Made by a program: the position numbers and the translations under genes
Shown here: positions 1 to 9,105 of the stretch, piece after piece
Layout of the letters: each line of letters starts with the position of its first letter
Position numbering within the stretch: position 1 is the first letter of the stretch
DNA from: Candidatus Rifleibacterium amylolyticum
GTDB taxonomy: Bacteria > Muiribacteriota > Ozemobacteria > Ozemobacterales > Ozemobacteraceae
Assembly: GCA_009917695.1 (NCBI GenBank)
Contig: JAACJG010000003.1
Span: 124,001 to 188,000, forward strand
Length of the DNA stretch: 64,000 bases
Reading direction: 5' to 3'
Notes under the pieces: model-generated
What the model saw: the letters and a program-made list of their open reading frames with translations, nothing else
Told to the model about the DNA's origin: nothing
Database searches by the model: none

Positions 1-83
1 TCGAATTTTTCCATGCTTTGGCCTCAATTAAATAGCTTACACGCCTGAGGATAATGCAATTTTTGCCTGCAGACCAGAGAAAG

Positions 84-112
84 TTTAAAAATCTCGTGGT
101 TTCAGTTAAAAT
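84..112 (+). promoter_or_regulatory. Candidate promoter of the cyclase gene, leaderless type
   Basis: TTTAAA (84-89), 17-nt spacer, TAAAAT (107-112). The start codon follows only 6 nt after the -10 box and there is no Shine-Dalgarno sequence, so transcription would begin at or next to the ATG. Confidence 0.4.
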
Positions 113-118
113 CTCAGT

Positions 119-3025
119 ATGCAAATGCTGCTGGAGCGAAAAGTTCTCACCCTGCGCAATATTTTTCTGTATTTCGCAGTCGTTGTACTGCCGATTCTGG
201 TTGGTTTTCTGGCTCTGGCCAACATGGTCGAAGAGCAATATCGTGCCGGGGTGGAAACGGCAAAGCAGGATCTCGACCTGCAAAGCGCGCGCGCCCGTCT
301 TTTTTCGACAGAAAAGCATCAGATTCAAACTTTCGCAGCCGCATTGATAAAAGATCTGCAGCTGCTCGAAAAAAGCCCGCAGACTATTGCATCTTTTGTC
401 GATCACATCGATTCCTGGTATCCGGATGGCTGTAAATGGCTGTTCTGGGACGAAAACGGTCGTCTGCTCGATGTCCCTTCGCGGCATATACTGCTAGGTC
501 AGCGCAACTGGCAGTTTATGATGACCAGACTGATGGCTCAACATCGTCTTCTCGCCAGCGGCGCTGAATTGCTTAAAGACCCGGTATTTGAAAGACAGTC
601 GACCGCTGCCATGAATATTTTGCAGAAGGCCATGGGTGAACACAAAATCGAGCATGTCTCCTGGTCTCTCGATAACCCCATGCTTCTGAGCTGGCTTGGT
701 AAGCCCTGTTACTTCGTGTGGAACATGGATGTCGAATCCTATCGTGAAACAAATATTCCCGAAAAAATACGCGGCGGTTTTCTGCTGATGCTTTATCCTG
801 AAAAATTTTCTGAGCATTTCTGGATCAAACGCATGATTTATCGACGCACAAAACCGCGCTCAGGCCTGCCACACCCGATTGTGGCCGTTAATATTTCTGA
901 ACGCTCGCTGGTTGTTCAGGACCCTGTAATTAAAGACCAGAATCTCTGGCAGAGACTTGTAGACGCTTATGTTGGGCGTACCCAGAGCTCTTTTGAATTC
1001 GAAAACTATCTCGCCCGCGCCAGCGTTACCGATGAAAAAAGCCCGGTCAGAATCATATCGCTGGCCGACATTTCTGGTCTGCAGCAAACCAGATCTGCCC
1101 TGCTGTATCGCCTGTCGTATGTGGCGCTTCTGCTTCTGATTTTGAGCAGTGTCCTGCTGCCAAATATCATGCGCATGGAAAGTCTTGCCATGTCACTGCG
1201 CATGCGCATAACTGCGATTTTCGCGGTTGCCATGCTGGTGCCAATTGTCAGTCTGGTCAGCATAGGTAACAGTTTTGCCTATCATGAAGAAAACCGGCTC
1301 AAAGAATCGGCGCTGGTAAAAATGCGGGCCGGTTTTGAAGCGCTCGAACTGCGTTATCGAGATGCGCCCCGTTTGATCGAGGGCGGTCTCTACGAAGATC
1401 TGAAAAGCCGCATAAAGACACCGCTGACAAATGATGCGGTAGTAACGGCCATGCAGTCGGCTGCTGAAGAGGGTTTGTTCAAACATTACATAATTACTGA
1501 TGAGAAGGGGCGCTTTGTCACAACAAACTGGACAACCATGGATGGTGCCCTGAAAAAATCACTCGAAATGGTTGCAGCAAAAATAGTCAGAATCGACTCG
1601 AGTCTGGGTGGCCGGCCATCAGTTGTCGATGCTGCGATCGATGAAGAAGTCGAACAGTATATGCAATTAATCGGTTCCACCTTTGATTTTTCGCGACCTA
1701 CCAATTTGAATTATTTTGTGTTTCAGAGTACGCATATGTATTTCATGAGCATAATGCTTAAAATCGAAGAAAGTATCGGCAACCTTTTTATACAGCTGCC
1801 GGATTATTATCTTGAAAAGCGCTTTGCTTACGACGAATTTACCCAGAACCGTATGGCGCTTGACCATGCCGATACAGACAAAAGCGATCTGCCGGCAGAA
1901 CTGTTTTTCTATTCCAACTTCAAAGCAGAAAAAAGTATTCCCGAGAAGTCGCCGCTCTGGTCGAAACTTCGCGAAGTGTTTGAGCGTGCACATCGTCTCA
2001 AGGCCGAAGAAAACGGCATGGTAACCATCGAAGAAGAGACCTGGATATACGCGATCAAACCATTGTCTTCAATGTATACGCAAAGTTTTACGCCCTGCCT
2101 GCTGACCTCTACACGGCCGATCGAAGCGCGTCTCAACAGCGTCAAGATGGTGATAAGCGGTCTGGCTTCGGCAGCGCTTATCGGCGCCATTATTCTCAGC
2201 CTGGTGCTGACCTCGAGTCTGATCGGGCCAATCAGCCGCATCGATATCGCTGCGCAGCAGGTCGGTAGCGGCAATCTCAATGTAACTTTGCCAAACATGG
2301 GAAATGACGAGCTGGGGCGTCTGAGTGAGACTTTCAACGATATGGTAAGAGGCCTGCGCGAACGCGAAAAGATGCGGGCCTATGTTTCTGAATCAGTGCT
2401 TGAAGCGATTCAGGATCAGTCAGATGCCTCGTTGAGTGAAGGGCGCCGGGTCGAGGTCAGCGTGCTCTTTTCTGATATACGTAACTTTACCGGGCTCAGC
2501 GAAAAGAACAGCCCGGAACAAGTATTTGCCCTGCTCAACGAGTTTTTCGGCGGTGTCGAACCAATAATTCGCGCCAACCACGGTCGTGTCGATAAATTTA
2601 TCGGTGATGCGGTAATGGCGGTTTTTCATCACAGTGAGCCTGAACATCACACTTTAAGCGCAGTAAAGGCTGCCTTTGCCATGCGTCAGTTTGTCGGCGA
2701 ACTGGCGAAAAACAGCAGATTCGTAGGTAAATCAGGCATCGACATCGGCGTCGGTATAAGCACCGGAACCGTTCTGCTCGGCGATGTCGGCAGCAGTCGG
2801 CGCAAAGATCTGACGGTAATCGGCGATGAAGTCAATCTGGCTTCACGCCTCGAAACAGCTTCTAAAAAAGGTCGATATGCAAAAATCGTCGTTTCTGGCA
2901 GCACTTTCAAGCATATCGAAAGCTTTGTCGAAGCAGAACTGATGCCATTCAGCGAAATCAGAGGCAAGGAACAGTCAGTGCAGATTTATGAGCTGATCAG
3001 CCTTAAAGCATTTCAAAATGATTGA
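119..3025 (+). CDS. Membrane adenylate/guanylate cyclase with two extracytoplasmic sensor regions, HAMP and class III cyclase domain
   Basis: Probable receptor cyclase making cAMP. Order seen: TM1 about residues 12-34, a first extracytoplasmic region to about 325, TM2 (327-347) and TM3 (362-384) joined by a short basic cytoplasmic turn, a second extracytoplasmic region to about 675, TM4 (677-703), HAMP, and a catalytic domain from about 775. Catalytic residues are visible: metal-binding Asp in FSDIRNFT and FIGDAVMAVF, a Lys just before the latter (adenine-type specificity), and the Asp, Asn and Arg of VIGDEVNLASRLE. The two sensor regions do not match a ligand family that I recognise. No ribosome binding site precedes the ATG; the codon lies 6 nt after a -10-like box. 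It converges on the Hsp70 operon. Confidence 0.9.
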   Translation: MQMLLERKVLTLRNIFLYFAVVVLPILVGFLALANMVEEQYRAGVETAKQDLDLQSARARLFSTEKHQIQTFAAALIKDLQLLEKSPQTIASFVDHIDSWYPDGCKWLFWDENGRLLDVPSRHILLGQRNWQFMMTRLMAQHRLLASGAELLKDPVFERQSTAAMNILQKAMGEHKIEHVSWSLDNPMLLSWLGKPCYFVWNMDVESYRETNIPEKIRGGFLLMLYPEKFSEHFWIKRMIYRRTKPRSGLPHPIVAVNISERSLVVQDPVIKDQNLWQRLVDAYVGRTQSSFEFENYLARASVTDEKSPVRIISLADISGLQQTRSALLYRLSYVALLLLILSSVLLPNIMRMESLAMSLRMRITAIFAVAMLVPIVSLVSIGNSFAYHEENRLKESALVKMRAGFEALELRYRDAPRLIEGGLYEDLKSRIKTPLTNDAVVTAMQSAAEEGLFKHYIITDEKGRFVTTNWTTMDGALKKSLEMVAAKIVRIDSSLGGRPSVVDAAIDEEVEQYMQLIGSTFDFSRPTNLNYFVFQSTHMYFMSIMLKIEESIGNLFIQLPDYYLEKRFAYDEFTQNRMALDHADTDKSDLPAELFFYSNFKAEKSIPEKSPLWSKLREVFERAHRLKAEENGMVTIEEETWIYAIKPLSSMYTQSFTPCLLTSTRPIEARLNSVKMVISGLASAALIGAIILSLVLTSSLIGPISRIDIAAQQVGSGNLNVTLPNMGNDELGRLSETFNDMVRGLREREKMRAYVSESVLEAIQDQSDASLSEGRRVEVSVLFSDIRNFTGLSEKNSPEQVFALLNEFFGGVEPIIRANHGRVDKFIGDAVMAVFHHSEPEHHTLSAVKAAFAMRQFVGELAKNSRFVGKSGIDIGVGISTGTVLLGDVGSSRRKDLTVIGDEVNLASRLETASKKGRYAKIVVSGSTFKHIESFVEAELMPFSEIRGKEQSVQIYELISLKAFQND

Positions 3026-3075
3026 TACCCATGATTATGAAAAGAATTGTCTCTGTAAAGGTCTTCAAGCCTGAA

Positions 3076-3152
3076 CATTGCCCGTGTTCGTGCGCGTAAT
3101 CGTAATCGATCTTCTCGATTACGAGAACCGCTTCGCTGAGCACGAGAACGAA
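3076..3152. repeat. Degenerate CACGAG/TCGTAA hexamer-type intergenic repeat with hairpin
   Basis: The gap between the convergent cyclase and Hsp70 genes holds short units such as TCGTGC, TCGTAA, ACGAGA and CACGAG. TCGTAATCGA and TCGATTACGA form a 10-bp inverted repeat, so the transcript could fold as a hairpin. The units resemble the perfect hexamer tract at 53443-53542 and the remnant at 11293-11335. No clear U-tract terminator is seen. Confidence 0.5.
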
Positions 3153-3193
3153 TAATTGTCCGGGTATAATTCAGCTTGAATTGACTTAAAGCC

Positions 3194-5953
3194 TCAGCTG
3201 TCCTTGACCCAGACAAAGCCTGACGGCAGTGCTTCGCCGATAATTTCGGCAAGTTCGCGGTCTTCGAGTCGCGCAGCCTTGAGCAGTGGCTGAATAAAAG
3301 CTTTTTTGCGCACCTTCTTTTTGAAGACATCGAGAATGCCCTTGCGCAGCAGATCATCGATCTGAACCAGGCGATCGCCGGTTTTTCGACCAATTTCGCG
3401 CAGAGCCGAGTCGAGATAGGAATTGCCGGGAATCGCCTTCTTGAGCAGATGTTCAGCCCAGCCATTGGCAACCGACTGTGGCACCATGGCAGAATCGGGT
3501 GCATAAGCAAGTTCTCGGGCACCCATGCGGCCGAGAGCGTGCAGAGCCACGCTGTCTACACCGTAGCTTGGTGGTGCTTTGGCGATCCACCAGCCGATAC
3601 GCTCTTTTTCGGCGACTGGCAGACGTTCGAGATGTCCGAGCAGGCGCCAGAGCTGGTTGCGTTCGTGCTGGCCGATTTCCCGTTCTTTTTTATCGCGCCG
3701 GCGCGTCGGAAAAAGAATTGGCTCGATGCGGTTTTTGAGCGCTTCCTGGCGCTCGATCGACAGGCCGGGTGCTATGCGTTTCCACATTACCCACCAGTCA
3801 GACCAGAATTCAGGGTTTGCGTAAGGAAATTCTTCATTTACCATCTGCCAGATTTTATCGACGCGGGCAACATCGCCGGTGACACCGTAACCGGGGCGCA
3901 GACAGAAACCCAGCAGTCTGAACCAGAGGATGAGAGAACCCTGTGAGGTTCTGAACTCTTCTTCGCGCTCGACGAAAAGGTCGAACAACTGTCGCAGCAT
4001 TTCGGCATCCCAGTTTGATCGGGGTGAGCCAAGAATCTCTTCGAGCCCTTTGAAGACCGTGTTGAATTCAATCTTTTGCGCAAAGGCCTGGTCGAGCAGC
4101 TTTGCCATCTGTTTAAGCTGTGTGCTGGTAATCGGCACCCGACGTTTAGCAGGGGCTTCAGCCGCAACGCGGCTGTTTTTTTCGCTTTCGCCGAGGTCGA
4201 AGCGTAATTCCTGTGAAAAGCCGCCAGCGGTTTCGCGACAGAATACCTGTAAATAGCCGGTTTCGCGCAGTCGCGCATGAATCTCGACCTGCTTTTCACC
4301 TTTACCGGTGCGGGCTTTAACGATGCAGGGCGGCAGCGGCAGATACTTTTTTGAATTGAACCTGATCAGGCGCCCGTGTTCTTCAGCTTTTGGCGGTGAC
4401 GGCGTGTAAAACAGGTAAAAGGCTGAATCACGGCTCAGGTCGATGCCAAAGGTTTTGTCGGCGATGTGATAATCGCGTTCGGGTTCGCTGCCTTTTGGCA
4501 GCAGGCAGAGCAGCTGTTCAGGCACATGCTGCGACGAAGTCGAGCTTTTTGCCGTGCCGATGCCGAGATAAATCGAAACCGGATTGCCGCTCTGTATGCG
4601 TTGTCCGAAACCGAGCGAAACCAGCCCGTAATAAGCAGCGCCGGCGGCAACAGCCAGAGTCGGGTGCGGGTTGTCGAGAATTGCCGGCGGTCGGCCGCGC
4701 CAAAGACTGAGCACTTCGAACAGACGTTCGCGCAGGCAGTCGGCTTTCATGGTGCCGCCGTTGAAGAGAATGGCGTCAGGGTTTACTTCGTTTTCCTTGA
4801 GAAAGGCGGCAAGATGGCGGGTTACCGCGGCGTCGCGGGTGAAGGGCAGGCCGGCTTCTGACAGGCCGAGACTGTTGTCTTCATCGGGCTTTTCGCCGGC
4901 TTCGACGAGCGGGAAAAATCCATCTACCAGCAGCTGGCTGATTTTTTCGCTGTCGATGCTGACTTTGGCTGCTCCGGCGAGAACCTTGCTGCCGGCGCCG
5001 GCCAGCGTGAAGTTGACGGCGCCGCTCTGTTCACCAGAAAGCACGCGCTCTTTGACGACATGACTCTGGTTAAGCAGTGACAGCCACTGTTTGCCGGCCA
5101 GTTTGCGGCCGCGATGCTTGAATTCAGCTTCGGCGCATCTTGCCAGCGCCAGGTCAAGATTGTCGCCGCCGATCAATAAGTGCGGTCCGACGGCAAGGCG
5201 GGTGAATTCAGGGTGCTCGCGCCCGGCCGCCCAGTCGATTTTAATCAGGCTGAAGTCGGTAGTGCCGCCGCCGATATCGATGACCAGCACAGTGTCGATG
5301 CCCTTGAGCTCGGCAACCATGCTGCGCGGGTTTCGTTGCAGATAGTCGTAAAAAGCCGCCTGCGGCTCTTCGATCAAAGATACCGAATTGATGCCGGCTT
5401 TCTCGATGGCTTCAAGAGTGAGGTTGCGGGCTGACGGGTCGAATGAGGCAGGTACGGTGACGATTATCTTCTGGCGTAAAAACCTGGAGGATTCATCGCG
5501 ATTGCCGATGGTCGAATCCCACAGGTTCATGAGATAGCGCAAAAATTCAGTGGCGGCCTGTACCGGCGAAATTTTGTCGTCGACCACTTCGCTCTGCCAT
5601 GGCAGTATCGGGGACTGGCGCTCAGCCCGCGGATGACAGAGCCATGATTTGCTGCTATGTACGAAGCGGCCAGGAACTTCATAGCCCAATTCCCTGGCGT
5701 ATGCGCCGATTATATGTGGCGTATCCGCCATCCAGGCCGGGCGATTCAACTCACGCCCCTCTTCGCTGAGATAAAGCACAGATGGCAGGGTTGGCAGGTT
5801 TTCAAGCTGTCCGCCGCTTACCAGTTGCGTAATTTCAAGATTGCGAACCTTGAGTGTCTTATCTTCGAGATCGACGTAAGACAGGGCGCACTGGGTTGTG
5901 CCCAGGTCTATGCCGATTATGAAGCGACTGTCAGCTGCGCCGGCTTTGCTCAT
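3194..5953 (-). CDS. Hsp70-family protein with long C-terminal extension (DUF3731-like)
   Basis: A 919-residue DnaK-type ATPase homologue. The nucleotide-binding fold is intact: phosphate-1 loop GIDLGTTQCALS near the N-terminus and phosphate-2 motif IDIGGGTTDFSL near residue 220. From about residue 560 there is a long, mostly helical region instead of a DnaK substrate-binding domain; it resembles the DUF3731 region known from Hsp70 proteins encoded beside DUF2760 genes. There is no signal peptide, so it is cytoplasmic. Its start codon overlaps the stop of the upstream Hsp70 gene by one base (TAATG), which indicates translational coupling. Client and function are unknown; it is not the housekeeping DnaK. 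Confidence 0.85.
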   Translation of the reverse strand: MSKAGAADSRFIIGIDLGTTQCALSYVDLEDKTLKVRNLEITQLVSGGQLENLPTLPSVLYLSEEGRELNRPAWMADTPHIIGAYARELGYEVPGRFVHSSKSWLCHPRAERQSPILPWQSEVVDDKISPVQAATEFLRYLMNLWDSTIGNRDESSRFLRQKIIVTVPASFDPSARNLTLEAIEKAGINSVSLIEEPQAAFYDYLQRNPRSMVAELKGIDTVLVIDIGGGTTDFSLIKIDWAAGREHPEFTRLAVGPHLLIGGDNLDLALARCAEAEFKHRGRKLAGKQWLSLLNQSHVVKERVLSGEQSGAVNFTLAGAGSKVLAGAAKVSIDSEKISQLLVDGFFPLVEAGEKPDEDNSLGLSEAGLPFTRDAAVTRHLAAFLKENEVNPDAILFNGGTMKADCLRERLFEVLSLWRGRPPAILDNPHPTLAVAAGAAYYGLVSLGFGQRIQSGNPVSIYLGIGTAKSSTSSQHVPEQLLCLLPKGSEPERDYHIADKTFGIDLSRDSAFYLFYTPSPPKAEEHGRLIRFNSKKYLPLPPCIVKARTGKGEKQVEIHARLRETGYLQVFCRETAGGFSQELRFDLGESEKNSRVAAEAPAKRRVPITSTQLKQMAKLLDQAFAQKIEFNTVFKGLEEILGSPRSNWDAEMLRQLFDLFVEREEEFRTSQGSLILWFRLLGFCLRPGYGVTGDVARVDKIWQMVNEEFPYANPEFWSDWWVMWKRIAPGLSIERQEALKNRIEPILFPTRRRDKKEREIGQHERNQLWRLLGHLERLPVAEKERIGWWIAKAPPSYGVDSVALHALGRMGARELAYAPDSAMVPQSVANGWAEHLLKKAIPGNSYLDSALREIGRKTGDRLVQIDDLLRKGILDVFKKKVRKKAFIQPLLKAARLEDRELAEIIGEALPSGFVWVKDS

Positions 5954-7746
5954 TATTTGATGGCATCCCTGACGTTGAATTCGAGTTTCCAGCGGTGATT
6001 GCCGGATTTGGCCAGACAGTAAATCTCGAGCGTGCCGATTTCGGTTATTGCGACCTGCAGGCCGACATCGACAAGATCGCCGGCTTTCATGCCTTCATAG
6101 GCCGGCAACTCGATCATCAGCGAACTGGTGTCTTCGAAGGTTTCGTCGAGCTCATCGATCATCTGCGCGAATTCGTCGTCGCGGCGACAGTTCGATTTGA
6201 AGAATTTGAACTCGGCTGTTTTGCCGATGACCAGCCCGAAAGTGCGGCCTGGTACATCTTTGATCGTGCCTTCTTCAGTTCCCTGTTTGGCAACGCAAAG
6301 GGCTTTGAGTGGCGGTTTGAAGCCGGGAACTGCCGGCAGCGAAGATTCGATGCCGAGATAATAGGCCTGCGAAACGCCGCCGCGAATTCTGATGCCTTTG
6401 CCTTCGCGGGCAATGCCGTAGTAGGTGGCGCCGCGCGCTACTGCCTGCGAAAGTTCGATGCCTTCAAGAACTTTGATCGGTTCTTTGCCGGCATTGTTCA
6501 GCCAGCTGTTGATGACTTCGATCAGCCGATTACGGAAAATTTCAGACCTGAAAACACCACCGTTGAACAGTATGGCCTGCGGAAAGCCGTATTGCTTGTC
6601 ATTCGAATTCTGATTGCGCAGAAATTTGGCGAGGTGGCGGGTTATTGCGGCGTCGGCGGCATACATCAGACTGATTTCGCGCACGCCGCCCTCGGTGTCT
6701 TCGACCGGGTCATCGTTCATGTCACAGAACGGAAAAAAGCCATCGATCAGCGTTTTTTCGATGTCACTGCGGTCGATGCTGGTTTTCATCGAGCCACCGA
6801 TAACGCTGCTGCCCCGGCCAGAAATAACTACCGGAACAGAATCTTTGTCTGTCTCGTTGAGTAGAATTTCTTTGGCTTTGCGGCACTGGTGACTGAGCTG
6901 CACGGTTTGCCACTGTGTGACTTTTTTCTTGCTCTCTTCGAGTTTGCTGCGGGCAACGTAGGCCAGAGTCAGATCCATGTTGTCGCCGCCGAGCAGTATG
7001 TGATTCCCTACAGCTACGCGTTCGAGCGCAAGATCGCCCTCGGCTTCACTGATTTCGATAAGGCTGAAGTCGGTAGTACCGCCGCCGACGTCGACGACGA
7101 GAACGACGTCACCTTTTTTAACCTGCTGTCGCCATGGTTTGTCGCCCTGCGAAATCCATGAATAAAAAGCGGCCTGCGGCTCTTCGAGCAGGGTGACGTC
7201 GGGCAGTTCGGCCATTCTGGCAGCTTCGACGATAAGGTCGCGGGCGGCTGCGTCGAACGAGGCAGGTATGGTAACAACTACCTTCTGGTCTTCGAGTTTG
7301 TCTTTGCCGAATTCTGCGTTCCAGGCGTGGCGCACATGACGCAGAAACATCGACATGGCGGTGAGTGGCGAAACTTTGCTGTTCTCTTCGGGCGAATTCC
7401 ACGGCAAAACCGGCTGAGTGCGGTCGATGCGCGTATTGCACAGCCAGGATTTGGCCGAAGAAATCAGGCGGTCAGGCACATCGGCACCGCGTTCGCGCGC
7501 ATAATCGCCGATAATGAATTTGGATTCGTCGTCCCATTCGAGCACCGGCTTCTCTTTGAGGCGTTCGAAAATGAACGAGGGCATGACTTCGAGCTTTTCG
7601 ATTGCGCCTTTGGCGAGTTCCTGCACGATCGGCATCAGGCTGATTTCAGGATGCGCCCCTTCAGACGCCGAACTGATCGGCGTGTGGGTAACTACGATGT
7701 TGGTGGTTCCGAGGTCGATGCCTACAAGATATTTTGGTTTTGCCAT
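5953..7746 (-). CDS. Hsp70-family protein (second, shorter paralogue)
   Basis: A 597-residue Hsp70-like ATPase beginning MAKPKYLVGIDLGTT. The phosphate-2 motif VDVGGGTTDFSL is near residue 215. It is related to the longer Hsp70 encoded next to it but ends soon after the nucleotide-binding fold with a short beta-rich tail, so it lacks a normal peptide-binding/lid module. I chose the start at 7746 because a strong GAGGAG box precedes it; a longer open frame upstream reads into the DUF2760 gene. It is the middle gene of a tight three-gene operon, 11 nt after the DUF2760 stop. The two Hsp70 proteins may act as a pair, but this is inference. Confidence 0.87.
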   Translation of the reverse strand: MAKPKYLVGIDLGTTNIVVTHTPISSASEGAHPEISLMPIVQELAKGAIEKLEVMPSFIFERLKEKPVLEWDDESKFIIGDYARERGADVPDRLISSAKSWLCNTRIDRTQPVLPWNSPEENSKVSPLTAMSMFLRHVRHAWNAEFGKDKLEDQKVVVTIPASFDAAARDLIVEAARMAELPDVTLLEEPQAAFYSWISQGDKPWRQQVKKGDVVLVVDVGGGTTDFSLIEISEAEGDLALERVAVGNHILLGGDNMDLTLAYVARSKLEESKKKVTQWQTVQLSHQCRKAKEILLNETDKDSVPVVISGRGSSVIGGSMKTSIDRSDIEKTLIDGFFPFCDMNDDPVEDTEGGVREISLMYAADAAITRHLAKFLRNQNSNDKQYGFPQAILFNGGVFRSEIFRNRLIEVINSWLNNAGKEPIKVLEGIELSQAVARGATYYGIAREGKGIRIRGGVSQAYYLGIESSLPAVPGFKPPLKALCVAKQGTEEGTIKDVPGRTFGLVIGKTAEFKFFKSNCRRDDEFAQMIDELDETFEDTSSLMIELPAYEGMKAGDLVDVGLQVAITEIGTLEIYCLAKSGNHRWKLEFNVRDAIK

Positions 7747-7757
7747 GGCTGTTCTCC

Positions 7758-8927
7758 TCAGCTTATTTCGATTTCGGCCGGTGCAATCACGTTGCCTTTC
7801 CAGCCTGAGACGAGTTCGGGCAGGTTGCATTCTTTAAGCCGCCAGCCGCGATGAATGAGTTCACCTGTATAAGGGCCGCTGGCCGGCACGCTGCCAGAGA
7901 GTTTTATGGCCTCTGGATCGATTTCGTCGAGCGTGACTTCGCTGCCCTCTTCTTCGTTGAGAACGGGTTCGAGAATCAGGCGGTCTTCGAGCAGCTTGCG
8001 GCAGCCCTCGTGAATTGGCCTGATGGCGCCACCGAGAGTCTCGTCGTCGTAGCCGCTGACGTCTTCTTTGAGCAGGTCGATGAGTCGACCCTCTTTCTGG
8101 AACAGATAAAGAATCTGGTAAGCCGCCGGAGGAATCGCGTTCTTACCGCCGCGCGCGTCAGCCTGGGCTGATTTGAGCTGTTCGTTAAGTTCTTCGAGCT
8201 GTTTGCGCAGGGAAGCAATTTCTTCGGTTTTGCTGCTCAGATCGTTTTGGGCGCTCTTAAGCTGACTGGCTGCTTTTTCGGTCTCTTTCTTCGCAGCTTT
8301 ACTTTCGTTTTCAAGTTTTTCGAGTTTGTTGCGGGCCGCCGCAAATTCTTCGCTGTTTTTCTGCTGTTCGCTTTTAAGACTCGCCAGTTCTGCTTCGGCC
8401 TTTTCTGCAGCTTCAGCCCGTGATTTTGCGGTGCTCTGCAGTTTTTCGATTTCGCTTTTGAGTTCGGCCAGTTCGTCTTTTTCGCTGCTGCTGACCGAGA
8501 ATTTTTCGAGCTGGTTTTTGAGATCTTCGTTCTGGCTCAGCAGTTGATTGGCGCGGTCGCGGGTTTCGCTCATGGTCTTTTCGGCTTCGCTCAATTGCTG
8601 GCGCAACAGTTCGAGCTGCTTCTTTGCTTCGTCATTCTGGGCTGGCGGCGGCTCTACAGCAATCGGCGGCTTTTCGGCGGTGAGCTCGGCGACCTTTTTC
8701 CGCTCAAACAGAATGGCCAGCGACATCAGCAGGTTAAGCAGCCAGAAAAGTGCAATACCGGCCAGCAGTGGTGTGTGCCACTGCTCGGCGATCAAGCCTT
8801 TGCAGATGGTCAGGGCCGGTTCGACCTCGGCCATTGTCGGTGAAATGTCGTCGCGGTAGACAATGTAAACGCCAGCTGCCGCGGCAATAGAGAGAACCAG
8901 CATTATGAACGCTGTGGCTTTCTTCAT
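7758..8927 (-). CDS. DUF2760-domain membrane-anchored coiled-coil protein
   Basis: 389 residues. Two hydrophobic segments (about 4-22 and 52-74) are followed by a long, strongly charged coiled coil (about 90-265, rich in E, K, A and L) and a C-terminal globular domain. That domain carries the DUF2760 pattern: a QKEGRLIDLL stretch, SGYDDE and an IHEGCRKLLED helix. It is the first gene of the operon with two Hsp70-like proteins, a neighbourhood I recall from other bacteria. A membrane anchor or adaptor that recruits the Hsp70 pair is plausible but unproven. GAGG lies 7 nt before the ATG. Confidence 0.8.
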   Translation of the reverse strand: MKKATAFIMLVLSIAAAAGVYIVYRDDISPTMAEVEPALTICKGLIAEQWHTPLLAGIALFWLLNLLMSLAILFERKKVAELTAEKPPIAVEPPPAQNDEAKKQLELLRQQLSEAEKTMSETRDRANQLLSQNEDLKNQLEKFSVSSSEKDELAELKSEIEKLQSTAKSRAEAAEKAEAELASLKSEQQKNSEEFAAARNKLEKLENESKAAKKETEKAASQLKSAQNDLSSKTEEIASLRKQLEELNEQLKSAQADARGGKNAIPPAAYQILYLFQKEGRLIDLLKEDVSGYDDETLGGAIRPIHEGCRKLLEDRLILEPVLNEEEGSEVTLDEIDPEAIKLSGSVPASGPYTGELIHRGWRLKECNLPELVSGWKGNVIAPAEIEIS

Positions 8928-8973
8928 CTGAGAACCTCACAGTGGATAGTATAGGGCAGATAATTTCGAACGC

Positions 8974-8979
8974 ATTATA
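8974..8979 (-). promoter_or_regulatory. -10 box candidate for the DUF2760-Hsp70 operon
   Basis: The minus strand reads TATAAT about 45 nt before the DUF2760 start codon. The -35 region at the proper distance is poor (TGGCAG), so this may need an activator or be fortuitous. Confidence 0.35.
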
Positions 8980-9040
8980 CTAGATTTTGCCGCGCGCTGC
9001 CATTCAATATTCTTGCGGCAGGTCATGCGGGTTGGTTTTT

Positions 9041-9069
9041 TTGTCGGAACGCGGGTTTTCTGATAGAAT
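9041..9069 (+). promoter_or_regulatory. Sigma-70-type promoter of the tungstate transport operon
   Basis: TTGTCG (9041-9046), 17-nt spacer, TAGAAT (9064-9069). The leader of about 30 nt ends in a strong AAAGGAGAGG ribosome site before tupA. No room remains for a Moco/Tuco-type riboswitch. Confidence 0.6.
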
Positions 9070-9105
9070 CTTGAGTTGAAAGTTTAGATTAAAGGAGAGG
9101 TTACA

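Noticed and set aside
5995-6864. Plus-strand 289-codon frame opposite the shorter Hsp70 gene
   Set aside because: It is antisense to a clear Hsp70 gene, has no ribosome site and no recognisable motif; the codon bias of the real gene keeps this frame open.
9070-9105. Moco/Tuco riboswitch before tupA
   Set aside because: The leader is only about 30 nt, too short for the known fold.
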